A DNA stretch of 64,000 nt. Source: Burhinus oedicnemus. Lineage: Eukaryota; Chordata; Aves; Charadriiformes; Burhinidae. The notes beneath the pieces were generated by a model. That model was given only the letters and a program-made list of their open reading frames with translations, did not search any database and was not told the origin of the DNA. The first letter of the stretch is position 1; each line of letters opens with the position of its first letter. The translations under genes were made by a program, and so were the position numbers. Positions 53,570 through 64,000 of this stretch are shown piece after piece. The stretch spans positions 1,299,429-1,363,428 of the forward strand of contig VFFE01009152.1 in assembly GCA_008921705.1 (NCBI GenBank). The letters are read 5' to 3'.

Positions 53570-56500
53570 ACTGAGTCTTAGCCATATGTAGTCCCACCCC
53601 AAAAAAATTAGCTCAGGTTGCTGGGTGGATGGAAGTGGTGTCACTTTCAGACTTCGGAGATTTCCAATACCTAAACCATGGACAGACATATCCCTCTGTC
53701 CCCTATCCGTAGTGACAGTAGAGGCAGCCTTGAGTAACAGTATATCATCAGCTAATTCATACCAAAGTGCGTTAGTCTGGCATGAGTTCCCGCCAATCTA
53801 GCTGCGTGAAAGCACCACGACATTTTGTCCCAGTCCCTCTCCCTGTCCCCCTGCTGTACCTTTCCATCTCTTCCTTTATGCAGCCCCAGGATCACAAATG
53901 CAGACACAATGAGTGAAGAGCAGTTTGCTTATTTGACCAAAGACTAACCATTCCTTTCTTTTCTGGACAGTTTTCAGGCACATCAGCCAGGCAATTTGCT
54001 CACCACACATCTACATGATCACTAGGGGTACTAGAAAGAAATGGCAGCAGCGTGCAATCAGAGGGAGGGAAGAAATTCAGGATCCTTCTTTGGCAACAGT
54101 CCATAGTTAGAACAGTTGAAATCAATTACAAAACTGTACCATTACTCATGTGTCTAAAGTTAAGGGGAGGATTGCAGAAGCCTCACCTCTGGGAGAAAGC
54201 AGGATAAAATTTATGTAGCTGTGCTTCCAAGAAAACACTGTCTGCTTCCAGCTTGGGAGAAAGGTTATTTTTAACTATGACCATTTTAATGATCTATTTT
54301 CCATCATAACCTCAGAAAACCCTTCAGTGGTACAACTAAGGAGGAAAAGAGATGTAATGCAGGAGTAAGAATAAATGTCTGGAAATTTCTGAAGGAAATC
54401 CTATTCTCCCTGCTAAAGTAGTGTGAACTGTCCCCCAAACTCCATGGGAGAAGACCAGGGTAGTGTTTTGAGAAGCTGTCCTTTACTCATTCAGTTGTAA
54501 ACACTGTCCCCAGGAGTATATTTCAGACATCAATTTCAAGACTGATACTGTGTTGAGGGATAGGAAGAATTACAGACTGCATTAGATAAACTAAGGACAC
54601 GATGTACTTCTGCCAAAAGAAAACCAACCCTACGATCACACAGACATGCAGGTAATACGACTTAAAAAGTTAAAAGGTACTTCCCTAACTCTCTTTATAA
54701 TGACTACAGAAATTCTGCTATAGTGAAAAACATCTTTATTTTTAGTCCCTTCCTCTAGACTAATTTCATACACTTTGAATGTTTCTCAAAGAAATCAGAT
54801 GTGATGGCACTATCCCACTATTCAATGCAAACTGAAGCATTTACTGGAAGATAAATGCAGCCTTAAAAAAGCCAGGATGTAATATTTATGACTGAAAACC
54901 GTAGCCTGATTTTAGGTACATGACGATCTTTTGAAGTAGGTCATCCTGGTAAATCTTTTATGCTAAGGCAGTTTCTCTAATTACAGCTTTTTGGTTTCCA
55001 AGGCGCTCCTTAGAAGTTATTCTTTATGTACTGAATTAGGCGTCTGGTCCTCACTGTTACCTGTGTGTGACTACAGTATATGTTAGCTGTTACTGAACAT
55101 GCCATGCATAAAAACATTCACTGGGTCTGCTGTAGCCTTCTACAAATACTTTCAAGAACTTCATGAACTCCTAACAGGTACTCTTGTGAGGGTTAATGAT
55201 TACAAAGTGTTCCTAGATTTTGACCAGTTTAGATTATTTTCGAATGTGCATGCACCCTATTTAACCTAAAATCTGAATTACCCTAATGCTTAGATTACTG
55301 GGTTTTTTTTCCAGCGAGTGCAGTCATCTTTTAAGGATTTTTAGTCATCAAATTCCATTTTACTGTAGGATATGTCCATGGATGGAAGACAGCAGGAGTT
55401 TAGGAATACTGAATGAACATAAAGTCAAAGTGTTTTGCCAACACTGGCAAAACCATGCTTTGCACTCCTATACTCGACCTACCTCATGAGTTCAGCAGAC
55501 TCTAAAAACACAAATTTGCAAAAGCAACCAAGCTTACACTGTAAGTCAAATTTCTGTCTGGGCAGACAGAAGGATGTACTGAGTGCAAAATCAGAAACTT
55601 CTCTTTATCTTGCCAAAGTTTCCAAGCAGCACACCTAATTTGAACACTGTTCTTATAAACAGCTTTGTTTTCTCAGTGAACTGAAATCCCTGCCTTAAGG
55701 GTGGTAAGTACAAAAAGGGATTGTTTACAGCCCATGCATGATAGCTCCTCATGCTTTTAATTACATTGGACTGATTGACTACAAGTAAGTAACTGGAAAG
55801 TCTGAAAGAGTGAGAAATACTGACTACCTGAGTAGCATAAAGCAGCAAAAATATAGATGAGAGTCTAGCCATATACTCTTGATTGTACCAACCATCTTAC
55901 CCAACAAGCCTGCTCACTTTCACAAAACTAAACAATTCCTTCAATTAAAAAAAAAAAAAATCCAGGAAAATGGTGATTTCACCTAAAATAGAAATACTAT
56001 TTCAAGAAATATCTACAAAAATTTTTTTCCAAAACATTCAGATGCGTACACCAAAAAAAAAAATTATTTGCTTTAATGTTCATTCTTTTCCATTCTATTA
56101 TATTCACAAATTTCTGTATAGTTACCACTTTGTACATATTGTGCTACATGTGAAATAAAGGTCGGACATTACAAACTGAATCAGTGAGTTCCCATGAAGA
56201 TGTAAATCTATGAGATGTCAGAAAACCATCTCCCACAAAGACTTACATCTTTGCTTACCATAATCTGTGAGAAGACTCACTGAAGACTAACGGCACAAGA
56301 TATTAACTATATGCACATCTTCAGATAATTTTTCAGAATAGACCTTGAAGTCACACTCAAATGGAGCTATAGCATTTCAGATACACTTGGGAACCTAGTA
56401 TAACATCTTCCCTGCTTTTATTTTGAATCTGTAATTCCTTCTCAAAGAAAAAGAAAATACTAAAAAATATTTCTTATTTAAGTAGATGCCTTTTTAAATG

Positions 56501-57105
56501 CATGTTTTACCCAACATTTTGATTCTGGTTTGATTTCTGTTTTTACTGCCTTTGTTTTTTTATTATCAACTATCTTTGCATGGATACAAGTGTTTTGTTT
56601 CTTCTGAGTTTATCTGATGCTCCAGGTTAGTCTGCAGCTGAAGATGTGATCTTTTGTTACATTGTAACTACTTCCAGTTATACTATTCTGATGTGTCAAA
56701 CGATTTTATTTCCAGGTGAAATATAGGCACCTGAACTGTGTAAACTCACAAACAGAAGATGCTCTTTTCTTGAATGTGCTCTCAGTTACAACAAAAAGGT
56801 ACGAAAAAATAGAAAAGTATTATGTATTGCTGGGTCATGACAAAGAACAATGGTATTCAATTTTTACTAAAGTTCTCCAACAATTTTTATATGGTACACT
56901 TCGAGTAACACAAAGGATGCAATCCTACAAGTCACCACAGACCTGAGCCATATGGAGAGGCACAACCCATCCTTGAATTTGCTGGGATACCCGCAAACTT
57001 CCTCCCCATCTCTTCAGCCACAAAACTGTTCTAGAAGAGCTGTATTGTTCCAGTAGTACTTGCTTCAGTATGTGCCGATAAAGAATACATACCTCAATAA
57101 AACAT

Positions 57106-57165
57106 ATTTATTTATAGAGGCATTATATATATTTATTTATAGGGGTATTTATTTATTTATAATAA
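57106..57165 (+). repeat. ATTT-rich simple repeat
   Basis: Three ATTTATTTATA blocks separated by AGAGGCATTATAT-like and AGGGGT spacers. Confidence 0.7.
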
Positions 57166-59121
57166 CTAAGAGGTGGCACAGAAACTTGTGAGAATGGGAT
57201 TCTTTTTGGGTAATGTTAGCAGATTAAAAGATAAGCTTCTATAAACTAGGTAAATTTTCTTTCTCTCATGCTGAGAGTTACACACCCAGGCTGCAACTCT
57301 TCTATCTCAGGCTGTAGGTACCAAAGACGTGAAAATCACTGCAAGACTACAGTGCCAGTAACAGTGGCAGTCATCAACCCTCTCCCAGTTTGGATCGCAT
57401 TTTCACCACTTGCCCTGTACCAGCACTTTTCACTATTCTTCCTTAGTGCAGCCACAAAACTTGTACACAAGATGAGCCTGAGAATTCATTAATCTAGTAC
57501 ACATCACAGGTCCTGAGCTCAGCAGAGGCGGGGGTTTCATGGTACACTGCAAACTCCCCCTTCCTGTTCTATTCCTTTCCTTCCTCATTAAACTAGCAGA
57601 GATAACTGTTTCTCTCTCTGCACTGCATCATCTACCTGCCCAGCTTCTCTTAAACTACTTAACTAATTTACCTAATTAGAATGAAACCAGATGAATTGCT
57701 TTTAAGTTGTTTTTGCTTGAAATTTTATATCCTTTATCAGAAAAAAAAAAAAATACATTTTTGCCTGAAAACATGTTCATTATTTCTGTGTACATCAGCC
57801 ATGAACAAAAAAATACTATCTTTAACTGCTTCTTAGGGTCTTAAAGTGTCACCAAAGCCAAGTAACTCTACTAATTCTTTTCTCACAGTGCTTTTGGTCA
57901 CAGGCAGAATTCTTCCTCTCTTACACCTGGACATATAAGCACAGAAACAGGATCTGCAAAAGCTCTGCTTAAAGCAGTACAAACCCAGAAAGCTAATGGT
58001 ACAACGAAATCAGACCAAATCCATACGTAAGACCAAAAATGAAAAACTGGTCAGTGAGCACCAGGAAACCTTAACTGAATCATCTGTGATAAAAATTCAA
58101 TAATAGTGTAAAAATGAATTCTCCTTTAACCAGGGGAGCCAGAGAAGAAAATGATAGGTGCAAAGTTAGGAGGCAGGCCATTCTTCACTTTATACTTGCA
58201 CTATATTACTCCTCCCTGCATTACTTCTATGGTCTAAGTATCTTTCAAAGAATATCCTGATGAGGGTGCCACAATGCCGATTACTCTGCACAAATCTGTG
58301 ATGCGCAGGTACTATGAAACAGCAACTGCACAAATACTAGTCTGACAGATGCCACAGAACAGCACTGAAGCTTAGGGAAAATGTGGGAAGGCTGAAGGGT
58401 ATCTTGTAGGACAAGCTGTATTACAAGCTGGAATTAAGCACCTTTCCTTTCTTCCTGGAATAAAACAAGCAAGCATTCTTTACATTTCAGGAGGAAATAC
58501 AGGGTCACAGTCTCAGCTTCCACTGGGAAAAACTTTCTGAAAAGAATCAGCTTTCTGTGCTGCTGGCTTTCTGCTGGGGCACGTCATCCCTGCGCCTGCA
58601 GAATTAAGAGTCCCAAGACTCTTCTCAGTTCTGAGCTAATATGGCCTGCCAACTCCCTCCTTTTCTGCTGCTGGTTTATATTGACCTCCTCATGGGGAAT
58701 CAGCTGTTGCAGCCAATAAACCTTGGTAGGAGAGTAGTGGTTTCTTGGCATAAGCTAAAAGATACTTTAACACTCTGTTTTTTAACCCATGCTGCTTGCC
58801 AGGCATTTTGCTATTCACTCAAAGCACATATTGTTTCTTTTTTTATCTTTAACACCTGTTACTTTTCATTGTTTGTAACAGGACATGAAAAGTTGGAAAA
58901 AAACCCCTTTTTTAAATTCCATAGTTCTCATTTCCTAAATATTTTACTTTGCTATCTTATCAGCATGACAACTGCTGAACTTGCTACTTCAATTTTATTT
59001 CTGTATTTCACAAGCTTAACATCAGGCTGATGCTAGTTCTGAGAATCCCAAGCACTCATGTTAACCTGTTTCTCCTTCAGTGAAAGACGTTTGCATTGTC
59101 TCTCCTGAGCAAAAAAAGTAA

Positions 59122-59134
59122 CTATATATATATA
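59122..59134 (+). repeat. short TA microsatellite
   Basis: Six TA units about 480 bp left of the solo LTR. Confidence 0.65.
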
Positions 59135-59605
59135 GTGCTTTCTGCAACTGAAAGCCCATTTCCTCATTGGCATTCAGCCGGCATGCTTGCCAAAATATCT
59201 TGTGAAAATAGATAAATAATAAAAACAAGAATGACATACGAAGCTTTTCTGGTGAGGGACTGCTTCAGCTGTGGGAATCTGAAAAGAAACTGAGCATTCA
59301 TCTATTTGACCTAAATAACGAGGGGAAAACAGGAATAATTTCAGGTGTATAGTAAAATGAAATGAGTCTCGGTAGACAAAATGAAATACATCAGTGACTC
59401 TAGTTAAAAAACAGTAATTTATGTGTATATGTGTAGATATGTATATCCCTATTGATAGATACATATAATTAATATTTATTAATATGGTGTGTATACATAG
59501 GCATATGTACAAAGAAATGGTTCACTATAAGCAGATCATTAGTAACAACTAACTTTGGATGGGAAGAATTCACAAGTTCAATCAAAAAAGAAACATTTGT
59601 GCTTG

Positions 59606-59610
59606 GTGGC
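59606..59610. repeat. target-site duplication, left copy (GTGGC)
   Basis: The five bases immediately before the LTR's TG terminus are identical to the five immediately after its CA terminus at 60717-60721. Confidence 0.75.
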
Positions 59611-60716
59611 TGTATTGGTTTTCTGTGGCAAGGTTTTGGTAGCAGGGGTGTACATACAGGGGTGGCTTCTGTGAGAAGCTGCTGTAAGCTTCCCCTAAGT
59701 CCACTAGAGCCAATGCCAGCCGGCTCAAAGATGGACACACCACTGGCCAAGGTTCAGCCCATGAGCAAAGGTGGTACCACCTCTGTGATCACATATCTAA
59801 GAAGGGATCATAAAAAACCTTCTATGGAATAGCAGCCAGAAGAGAGGTGTGAGAGTATGTGGGAGAAACAACTCTGCAGACACCAAGGTCAGTGAAAAAG
59901 GATGGGGAGGAAGTGCTCCAGGTGTTGGAGCAGAGATTCCTCTGCAGCCCATGGTGAAGACCATGGTGGAGCAGATATCCATCTGCAGCCCATGGAGGAC
60001 TCCACACCGGAGCACATGGATGTGTCAGAAGGAGACTGTGATCCCATGGAAAGCCCGTGCTGGAGCAGGCTCCTGGCAGGACCTTTGACCCTGTGGACAG
60101 AGATGCCCAAGCTGGAGCAGGTTTGCTGGCAGCACTTGTGACAATAGGGGGGACCCACACTAGAGCAGTCTGTTCCTGAAGGACTGCACCTTGTGGAAAG
60201 GATCCACGCTGGAGGAGTTCGTGAAGAACAGCAGCCCATGGGAAGGACTCACATTGGAGCAGTTCACTGAGGTCTGTCTCCTGTGGGAGGGACCCCACGC
60301 TGAAGCAGAGGAAGTGTGAGGTGTCCTCCCCTTGGGGAGGAAGGAGCAGCAGAGACAACGTGTGAGGGACTGACTGCAACCCCGATTCCCCATCCCCCTG
60401 TGCCGCTCAGAGGAGGTGGTAGAGAAAATCAGGAGTGAAGTTGAGTCCGGGAATAAAGGAGGGGTGGGGATAAGGTGTTTTAACATTTAGTTTTTATTTC
60501 TCATTACCCTACTCTGATTTGGTTGGTCATAAATTAAATTAATTTCACCAAGTCAAGTCTGTTTTGCCTGTGACACTAATTGCTGAGTGATCTCCATGTC
60601 CTTATCTTGACCCACGAGCCTTCTGTTATATTTTCTGTCCCCTGCCCAGCTAAGGAGAGGAGTGATAGAGCGGCTTCGGTGGGCACCAGTTGTCCAGCCA
60701 GGGTCAACCCACCACA
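59611..60716 (+). mobile_element. solo LTR, about 1.1 kb, with perfect 5-bp target-site duplication
   Basis: The element has TG...CA ends (TGTATTGGTT to AACCCACCACA), which form an imperfect terminal inverted repeat. It is flanked on both sides by GTGGC. The plus strand looks sense: a degenerate TATA-like site near 59790 and an AATAAA at 60452-60457. Its middle is built of diverged 30-45-bp repeats around CCCATGG and CTGGAGCAG. I recall this sequence as a frequent bird LTR. A 5-bp duplication is typical of ERVL-like integration. No internal gag-pol-env sequence remains, so it is the product of LTR-LTR recombination. It is antisense to SV2C. Confidence 0.85.
59930..60300 (+). repeat. diverged internal repeats within the solo LTR
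   Basis: The cores CCCATGG(A/T), GACTCCAC or GACCCACAC and GGAGCAG or GGAGGAG recur at about 30-45-bp spacing. They look like an old tandem expansion in the U3 region. The unit has drifted, so boundaries are approximate. Confidence 0.6.
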
Positions 60717-60721
60717 GTGGC
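60717..60721. repeat. target-site duplication, right copy (GTGGC)
   Basis: The right copy abuts the CA terminus of the solo LTR and matches the left copy at 59606-59610 exactly. Confidence 0.75.
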
Positions 60722-60934
60722 ACAGACTGATTTGTTCAGAGTTTGTTATTCTATTAGTGCTAGAAGGAAATGAAGGAAATGAACAAACAAAGCACCCTCT
60801 GTTAAGTATAGAAGCGTATTATTCCTGTATTTCATTAAGCTGTTTACATCAAAATGCAAATTTAAGATGGTGAAGGTATTCCTTGAGTTAAATCAATAAT
60901 TACATATGTTATATTTAAGCCACTGCATTAAGTC

Positions 60935-61297
60935 AGCAGAAATGGACCTGAGGGTCTAGGCAAATAACAGGCTGAGCGCAAACCTGCAGAGTGCCCCTTC
61001 TGCCATGACAGATGGGTCGCATCCTGGGTTGCATTAACAGGAGTGCTGCTCGCTGCCTGAAGGGAGTTTTTCCTCTCTACCTGTGTAGCCACACCTAGAC
61101 TACCATGTCCTATTTTGCCCCCCTTACCACCACCACGATCTTAAAAAAGACATGACAAACTGGAGAGGGAGAGGATTACCGCTGTGGTTAGAGGTTTGCG
61201 ATGCATGATGTACAAGGAGAGGGAGCTGTATTTGCTCGGCCTCCAGAGAAGAAGGTTTAAGGAGGAATCGAATCACCGTCTTCCATCATCTAATGAG
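60935..61297 (+). mobile_element. older CR1 LINE, left half of a copy split by a younger CR1
   Basis: The segment matches the CR1 ORF2 C-terminal region, with landmarks CGCATCCTGGGTTGCATTAA, GCTCGCTGCCTGAAGGGAGT and GGCCTCCAGAGAAGAAGGTT. It stops at ...ATCATCTAATGAG. The expected continuation of the same element resumes only after the younger CR1, at about 62139. Several frame breaks show it is old. Confidence 0.8.
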
Positions 61298-62138
61298 GCC
61301 AGAAGGCTGTGCTGCCATACAGCAGGACCTGGACAGGCTAGAGAGTTGGGCAGAGAGGAACCCAATGATGTTCGGTAAGGGCAAGTGAAGGCTCCTGCAC
61401 TTAGGGAGCAATAACACCATGTACCAGCACAGATTAGGTGTTGACCTGCTGGAAAGCAGCCCTGTGGAAAGGGACCTGGGAGTCCTGGTGGACAACAACT
61501 TGACCATGAGCCAGCATGTGGCCCTTGTGGCCAGGAGGGCCAATGGTATCCTGGGGTGTATTAGAAAGAGCGTGGCCAGCAAGTCGAGGGAGATTATCCT
61601 CCCCCTCTACTCTGCCCTGGTGAGGCCAAATCTGGAGTCCTGTGTCCAGTTCTGGGCTCCCCAGTTCAGGAAGGACAGGGAACTACTGGAGAGACTCCAG
61701 CGGAGGGCTACAAAGACAATCAAGGGACTGGAACATCTCTCTTAGGAGGAAAGGAGGGACCTGGGTCTGCTTAGGTTGGAGAAGACTGAGAGGGGATCTC
61801 ATAAATGCTTATAAATATCTAATGGGCGGGTGTCAAGAGGATAGGGCCAGACTCTTTTCAGTGGTGCCTGGCAACAGGACAAGGGGCAACAGGCACAAAT
61901 GCAAACACATGAAATTGCATTTCAACATGAGGAAAAACTTCTTTAATTTGAGGGTGACAGAGCACTGGAACAGGCTGCCCAGAGAGGCTGTGGAGTGCCC
62001 TTCTCTGGAGATATTTAAAACCCGCCTGGATGCGTTCCTGTGCAACCTGCTCTAGGTGAACCTGCTTTGGCATGGGGGTTGGACTAAACGATCTCTGAAG
62101 GTCCCTTCCAACCCCTACCATTCTATGATTCTGTGATT
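61298..62138 (+). mobile_element. younger CR1 LINE inserted into the older CR1
   Basis: A 5'-truncated CR1 with a well-preserved C-terminal frame. Frame 61419-61745 carries PVERDLGVLVDNNLTMSQHV, ALVARRANGILGCIRKSVAS, SREIILPLYSALVRPNLESC and QFWAPQFRKDRELLERLQRR. After a frame change, 61642-62055 carries [20 protein letters not shown]. The tail ACCATTCTATGATTCTGTGA at about 62117-62136 is the CR1 3' terminus. Its body is clearly less decayed than the flanking copy. Confidence 0.9.
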
Positions 62139-62398
62139 ATAAAGACTCTAGGTTCAGGCTCTTTTCAGAGGTAAAGAACAAAAAGAAAGAGGAAACAGCT
62201 GCAAGCTGCAGCAAAGGAAATTCCAGCCAGTTATAAGGAAGAAGTTCTTCACATCAAAGCTGGAATGGATGCACAGAGGAGCTCTGGGGTCCCCAGCCTC
62301 GGAGGTATTCAAAATTCAACTGGACAAGACTCTAAGTCCAGGTTTGAGACCAGATGACCTGCAAAGGTCCTTCCCCACCTAAGTTATTCTATCATTCT
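62139..62398 (+). mobile_element. older CR1 LINE, right half
   Basis: It resumes the interrupted older element with CAGGCTCTTTTCAGAGGT, then AGGAAGAAGTTCTTCACATC, and a tail GGTCCTTCCCCACCTAAGTT followed by ATTCTATCATTCT. The halves at 60935-61297 and 62139-62398 are contiguous in CR1 order, with the young element between them. Confidence 0.8.
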
Positions 62399-64000
62399 AA
62401 TATCTATTTTTTAAAAAAATTCAGTTGTCCTGTATTAAATGAAGACCTCATTTTTGTAAATGAAAATTTAGTGTCAAGTGCTGAATATGACAGTGTACAA
62501 ACATATCTCTCACAGAATAGCTGAAAAGGTTCAGAATGCAGTCTGGAGAACTAGAGAGAGACTAAGGGAGACCTCAGCAGACTCTGGAGGACAGGTGGCA
62601 CATACACACCCAAAGGTCACAAGGCCTAAATGGTTAGCTAAAACTGCTTAAACAACCGTCGCCCGTATGAGAAAGGAAAAACAGTCTTCTGTTTTCATAC
62701 AAATTTGATCTTGGAGAAGCATTTGGCAAAGATGTCAGATATGAACAATAATTAAATACGGATCAGGTATTTGTGAAATCCTTGTCACATGCCATAAAAA
62801 TGCCAAGATTTTTATGATTTTGCTCTAGTCCAAAAGGTCCGATCTCTAGTGATTTTCGAACACAAAAAACCATCACTTTGGTGAATGTGTCTGCTATTTT
62901 TGCCCTGTTTTGAAAAGCGAAACTAGATGGCATATAGCCTATATGTTTCTTGGTGCAAATGAATTAGGATGTATAGGAAATATATAACAAATTCTTTAGG
63001 TTATAAATGTTAAAAACCACAAGAATTTGGTTTTAGACAAGTACCTTAGATAAACTACACAGGCAGAGTATTTAGTAATTTTCTTTCCTGCTTTGAAATA
63101 GTGGCAACTGAAGCACAGTCACTTGCCCAACTTGACATGGACAGGTATCAAAATAGGTCTTAAAATTAATATTTTGTAATTTCAGCACATTGCTCTTTGA
63201 ATTGTAGATCATTTCTTTCCTGTGTTTTTCCATAAAGTTGCTACCTCTGAAAGAAAACAACTGAAAAAACCCCAAACTCAAAATAGAAAGCTGGCTAACT
63301 ACAGAAGTAAAAGCTGTATATGTCAGGTACAGATCATTATGCAGAATAAGGCAATAACAGAGTTGATAAGAAGTGTACTTCCACAGAAGTAACAATGACT
63401 TTCACAGTCTGTGGCATTGAAATTCATCAATATGGGAACCCAGCTACAATCAAGAATGACAGGAAGAACATTCATAGAGAGCTGTAATAAAAACAGTCTG
63501 ATAATATGCAGATAACAGGTACCTTGGCAAAATGTATTTTCAGTGCTTTCAAAATAGATATATAAATAACAAAAAAAAAATCCTGCATATTTAAGATGGA
63601 ATTAAATTTAAAAACTATATAGTTTATTTTTCATTCTGAAATAAATAAAAGTTGATGATCTGTCTTAAAACGTCTTGGCTTCTCATATAAAAAAAGGAAG
63701 GAGGTTAATGAACAGATTACTGTATTTTAAAAGTAGCCTGCAAACCTAAATTCTTCTCAAAACATTTTTGTACAAGTACAACCAAGACTCTTAGGTTCCT
63801 TCCCACAAACAAAGTGATTTGGTTTTACATCCACTTTATTTTTTCTCTGTCATCCTTAAAGAACAAGGTACTTCCTAAATTATTTGGCTAAAAAAACTGT
63901 ACTGTCTATATTTCAGATGATGTACACCAATCTTTTCTATTTCATCTTGTTCCTTTAGGGTTTTCCTAGGACTGTTTTCTGCACCGTGCCAGATATACCA

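Larger units (their letters stand above)
53055..64000 (-). other. SV2C upstream intron or 5' flank (partial)
   Basis: The acceptor at 53055-53056 implies that this is the intron between a non-coding first exon and the first coding exon. No CpG-rich promoter-like stretch or donor-bearing first exon was recognised up to 64000, so exon 1 probably lies further right. Stretches 53055-59605 and 62400-64000 hold only simple repeats. 59606-62398 is a repeat cluster (solo LTR, then nested CR1s). Confidence 0.6.

Noticed and set aside
58641..59030. 129-codon plus-strand frame with hydrophobic stretches
   Set aside because: T-rich DNA gives Phe/Leu-rich translation. There is no family resemblance, and no splice or promoter evidence.
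59822..60379. 185-codon minus-strand frame
   Set aside because: It lies within the solo LTR, and its Leu/Ser/Pro-rich repetitive translation reflects the LTR's GC-rich internal repeats.
1..64000. CRISPR arrays, operons, phage or other prokaryotic systems, tRNA and rRNA genes
   Set aside because: No regularly spaced direct repeats, gene clusters, ribosome-binding sites or RNA-gene signatures were seen. The content is that of a vertebrate gene with long introns.

Overview
This is a window of vertebrate nuclear DNA, most likely from a bird. Coding sequence is sparse and split by AT-rich introns of 15-22 kb. The interspersed repeats are 5'-truncated CR1 LINEs, several ending in the CR1-type 3' motif (repeats of ATTCTATG), plus two solo LTRs of kinds I associate with avian endogenous retroviruses. 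I see no prokaryotic gene organisation. The species cannot be fixed from the sequence.

One protein-coding gene is supported: SV2C (synaptic vesicle glycoprotein 2C), on the minus strand. Three consecutive coding exons join in frame through canonical GT/AG splice sites. They are the first coding exon (52354-52933, with 121 nt of 5'UTR in the same exon up to 53054), then 30243-30423, then 14614-14765. Together they encode residues 1-304 plus the first base of codon 305. I recall mammalian SV2C as about 727 residues, so this is roughly the N-terminal 42%: the acidic cytoplasmic N-terminus and the first transmembrane segments. Later exons should lie left of position 1. The non-coding first exon and promoter should lie right of position 64000, or were not recognised.

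Region by region: 1-14613 is intron after the third coding exon, with a minus-strand CR1 at the left edge and a plus-strand CR1 3' end near 1.6-2.1 kb. 14766-30242 is an intron holding two plus-strand CR1s, one about 2.5 kb with a decayed reverse transcriptase. 30424-52353 is an intron holding a minus-strand solo LTR (42877-43357) and an old minus-strand CR1 (about 46.3-47.0 kb). 53055-64000 is upstream intron or 5' flank. It holds a 1.1-kb solo LTR with a perfect 5-bp target-site duplication and, just after it, an old CR1 split by a younger CR1.

Nearly all other long open frames are chance frames, frames inside repeats, or antisense to exons. I found no undescribed genetic system. The points most worth a second look are the LTR and nested-CR1 cluster, a 20-bp perfect palindrome at 4123, a short upstream ORF in the SV2C 5'UTR, and some short tandem or inverted repeats.
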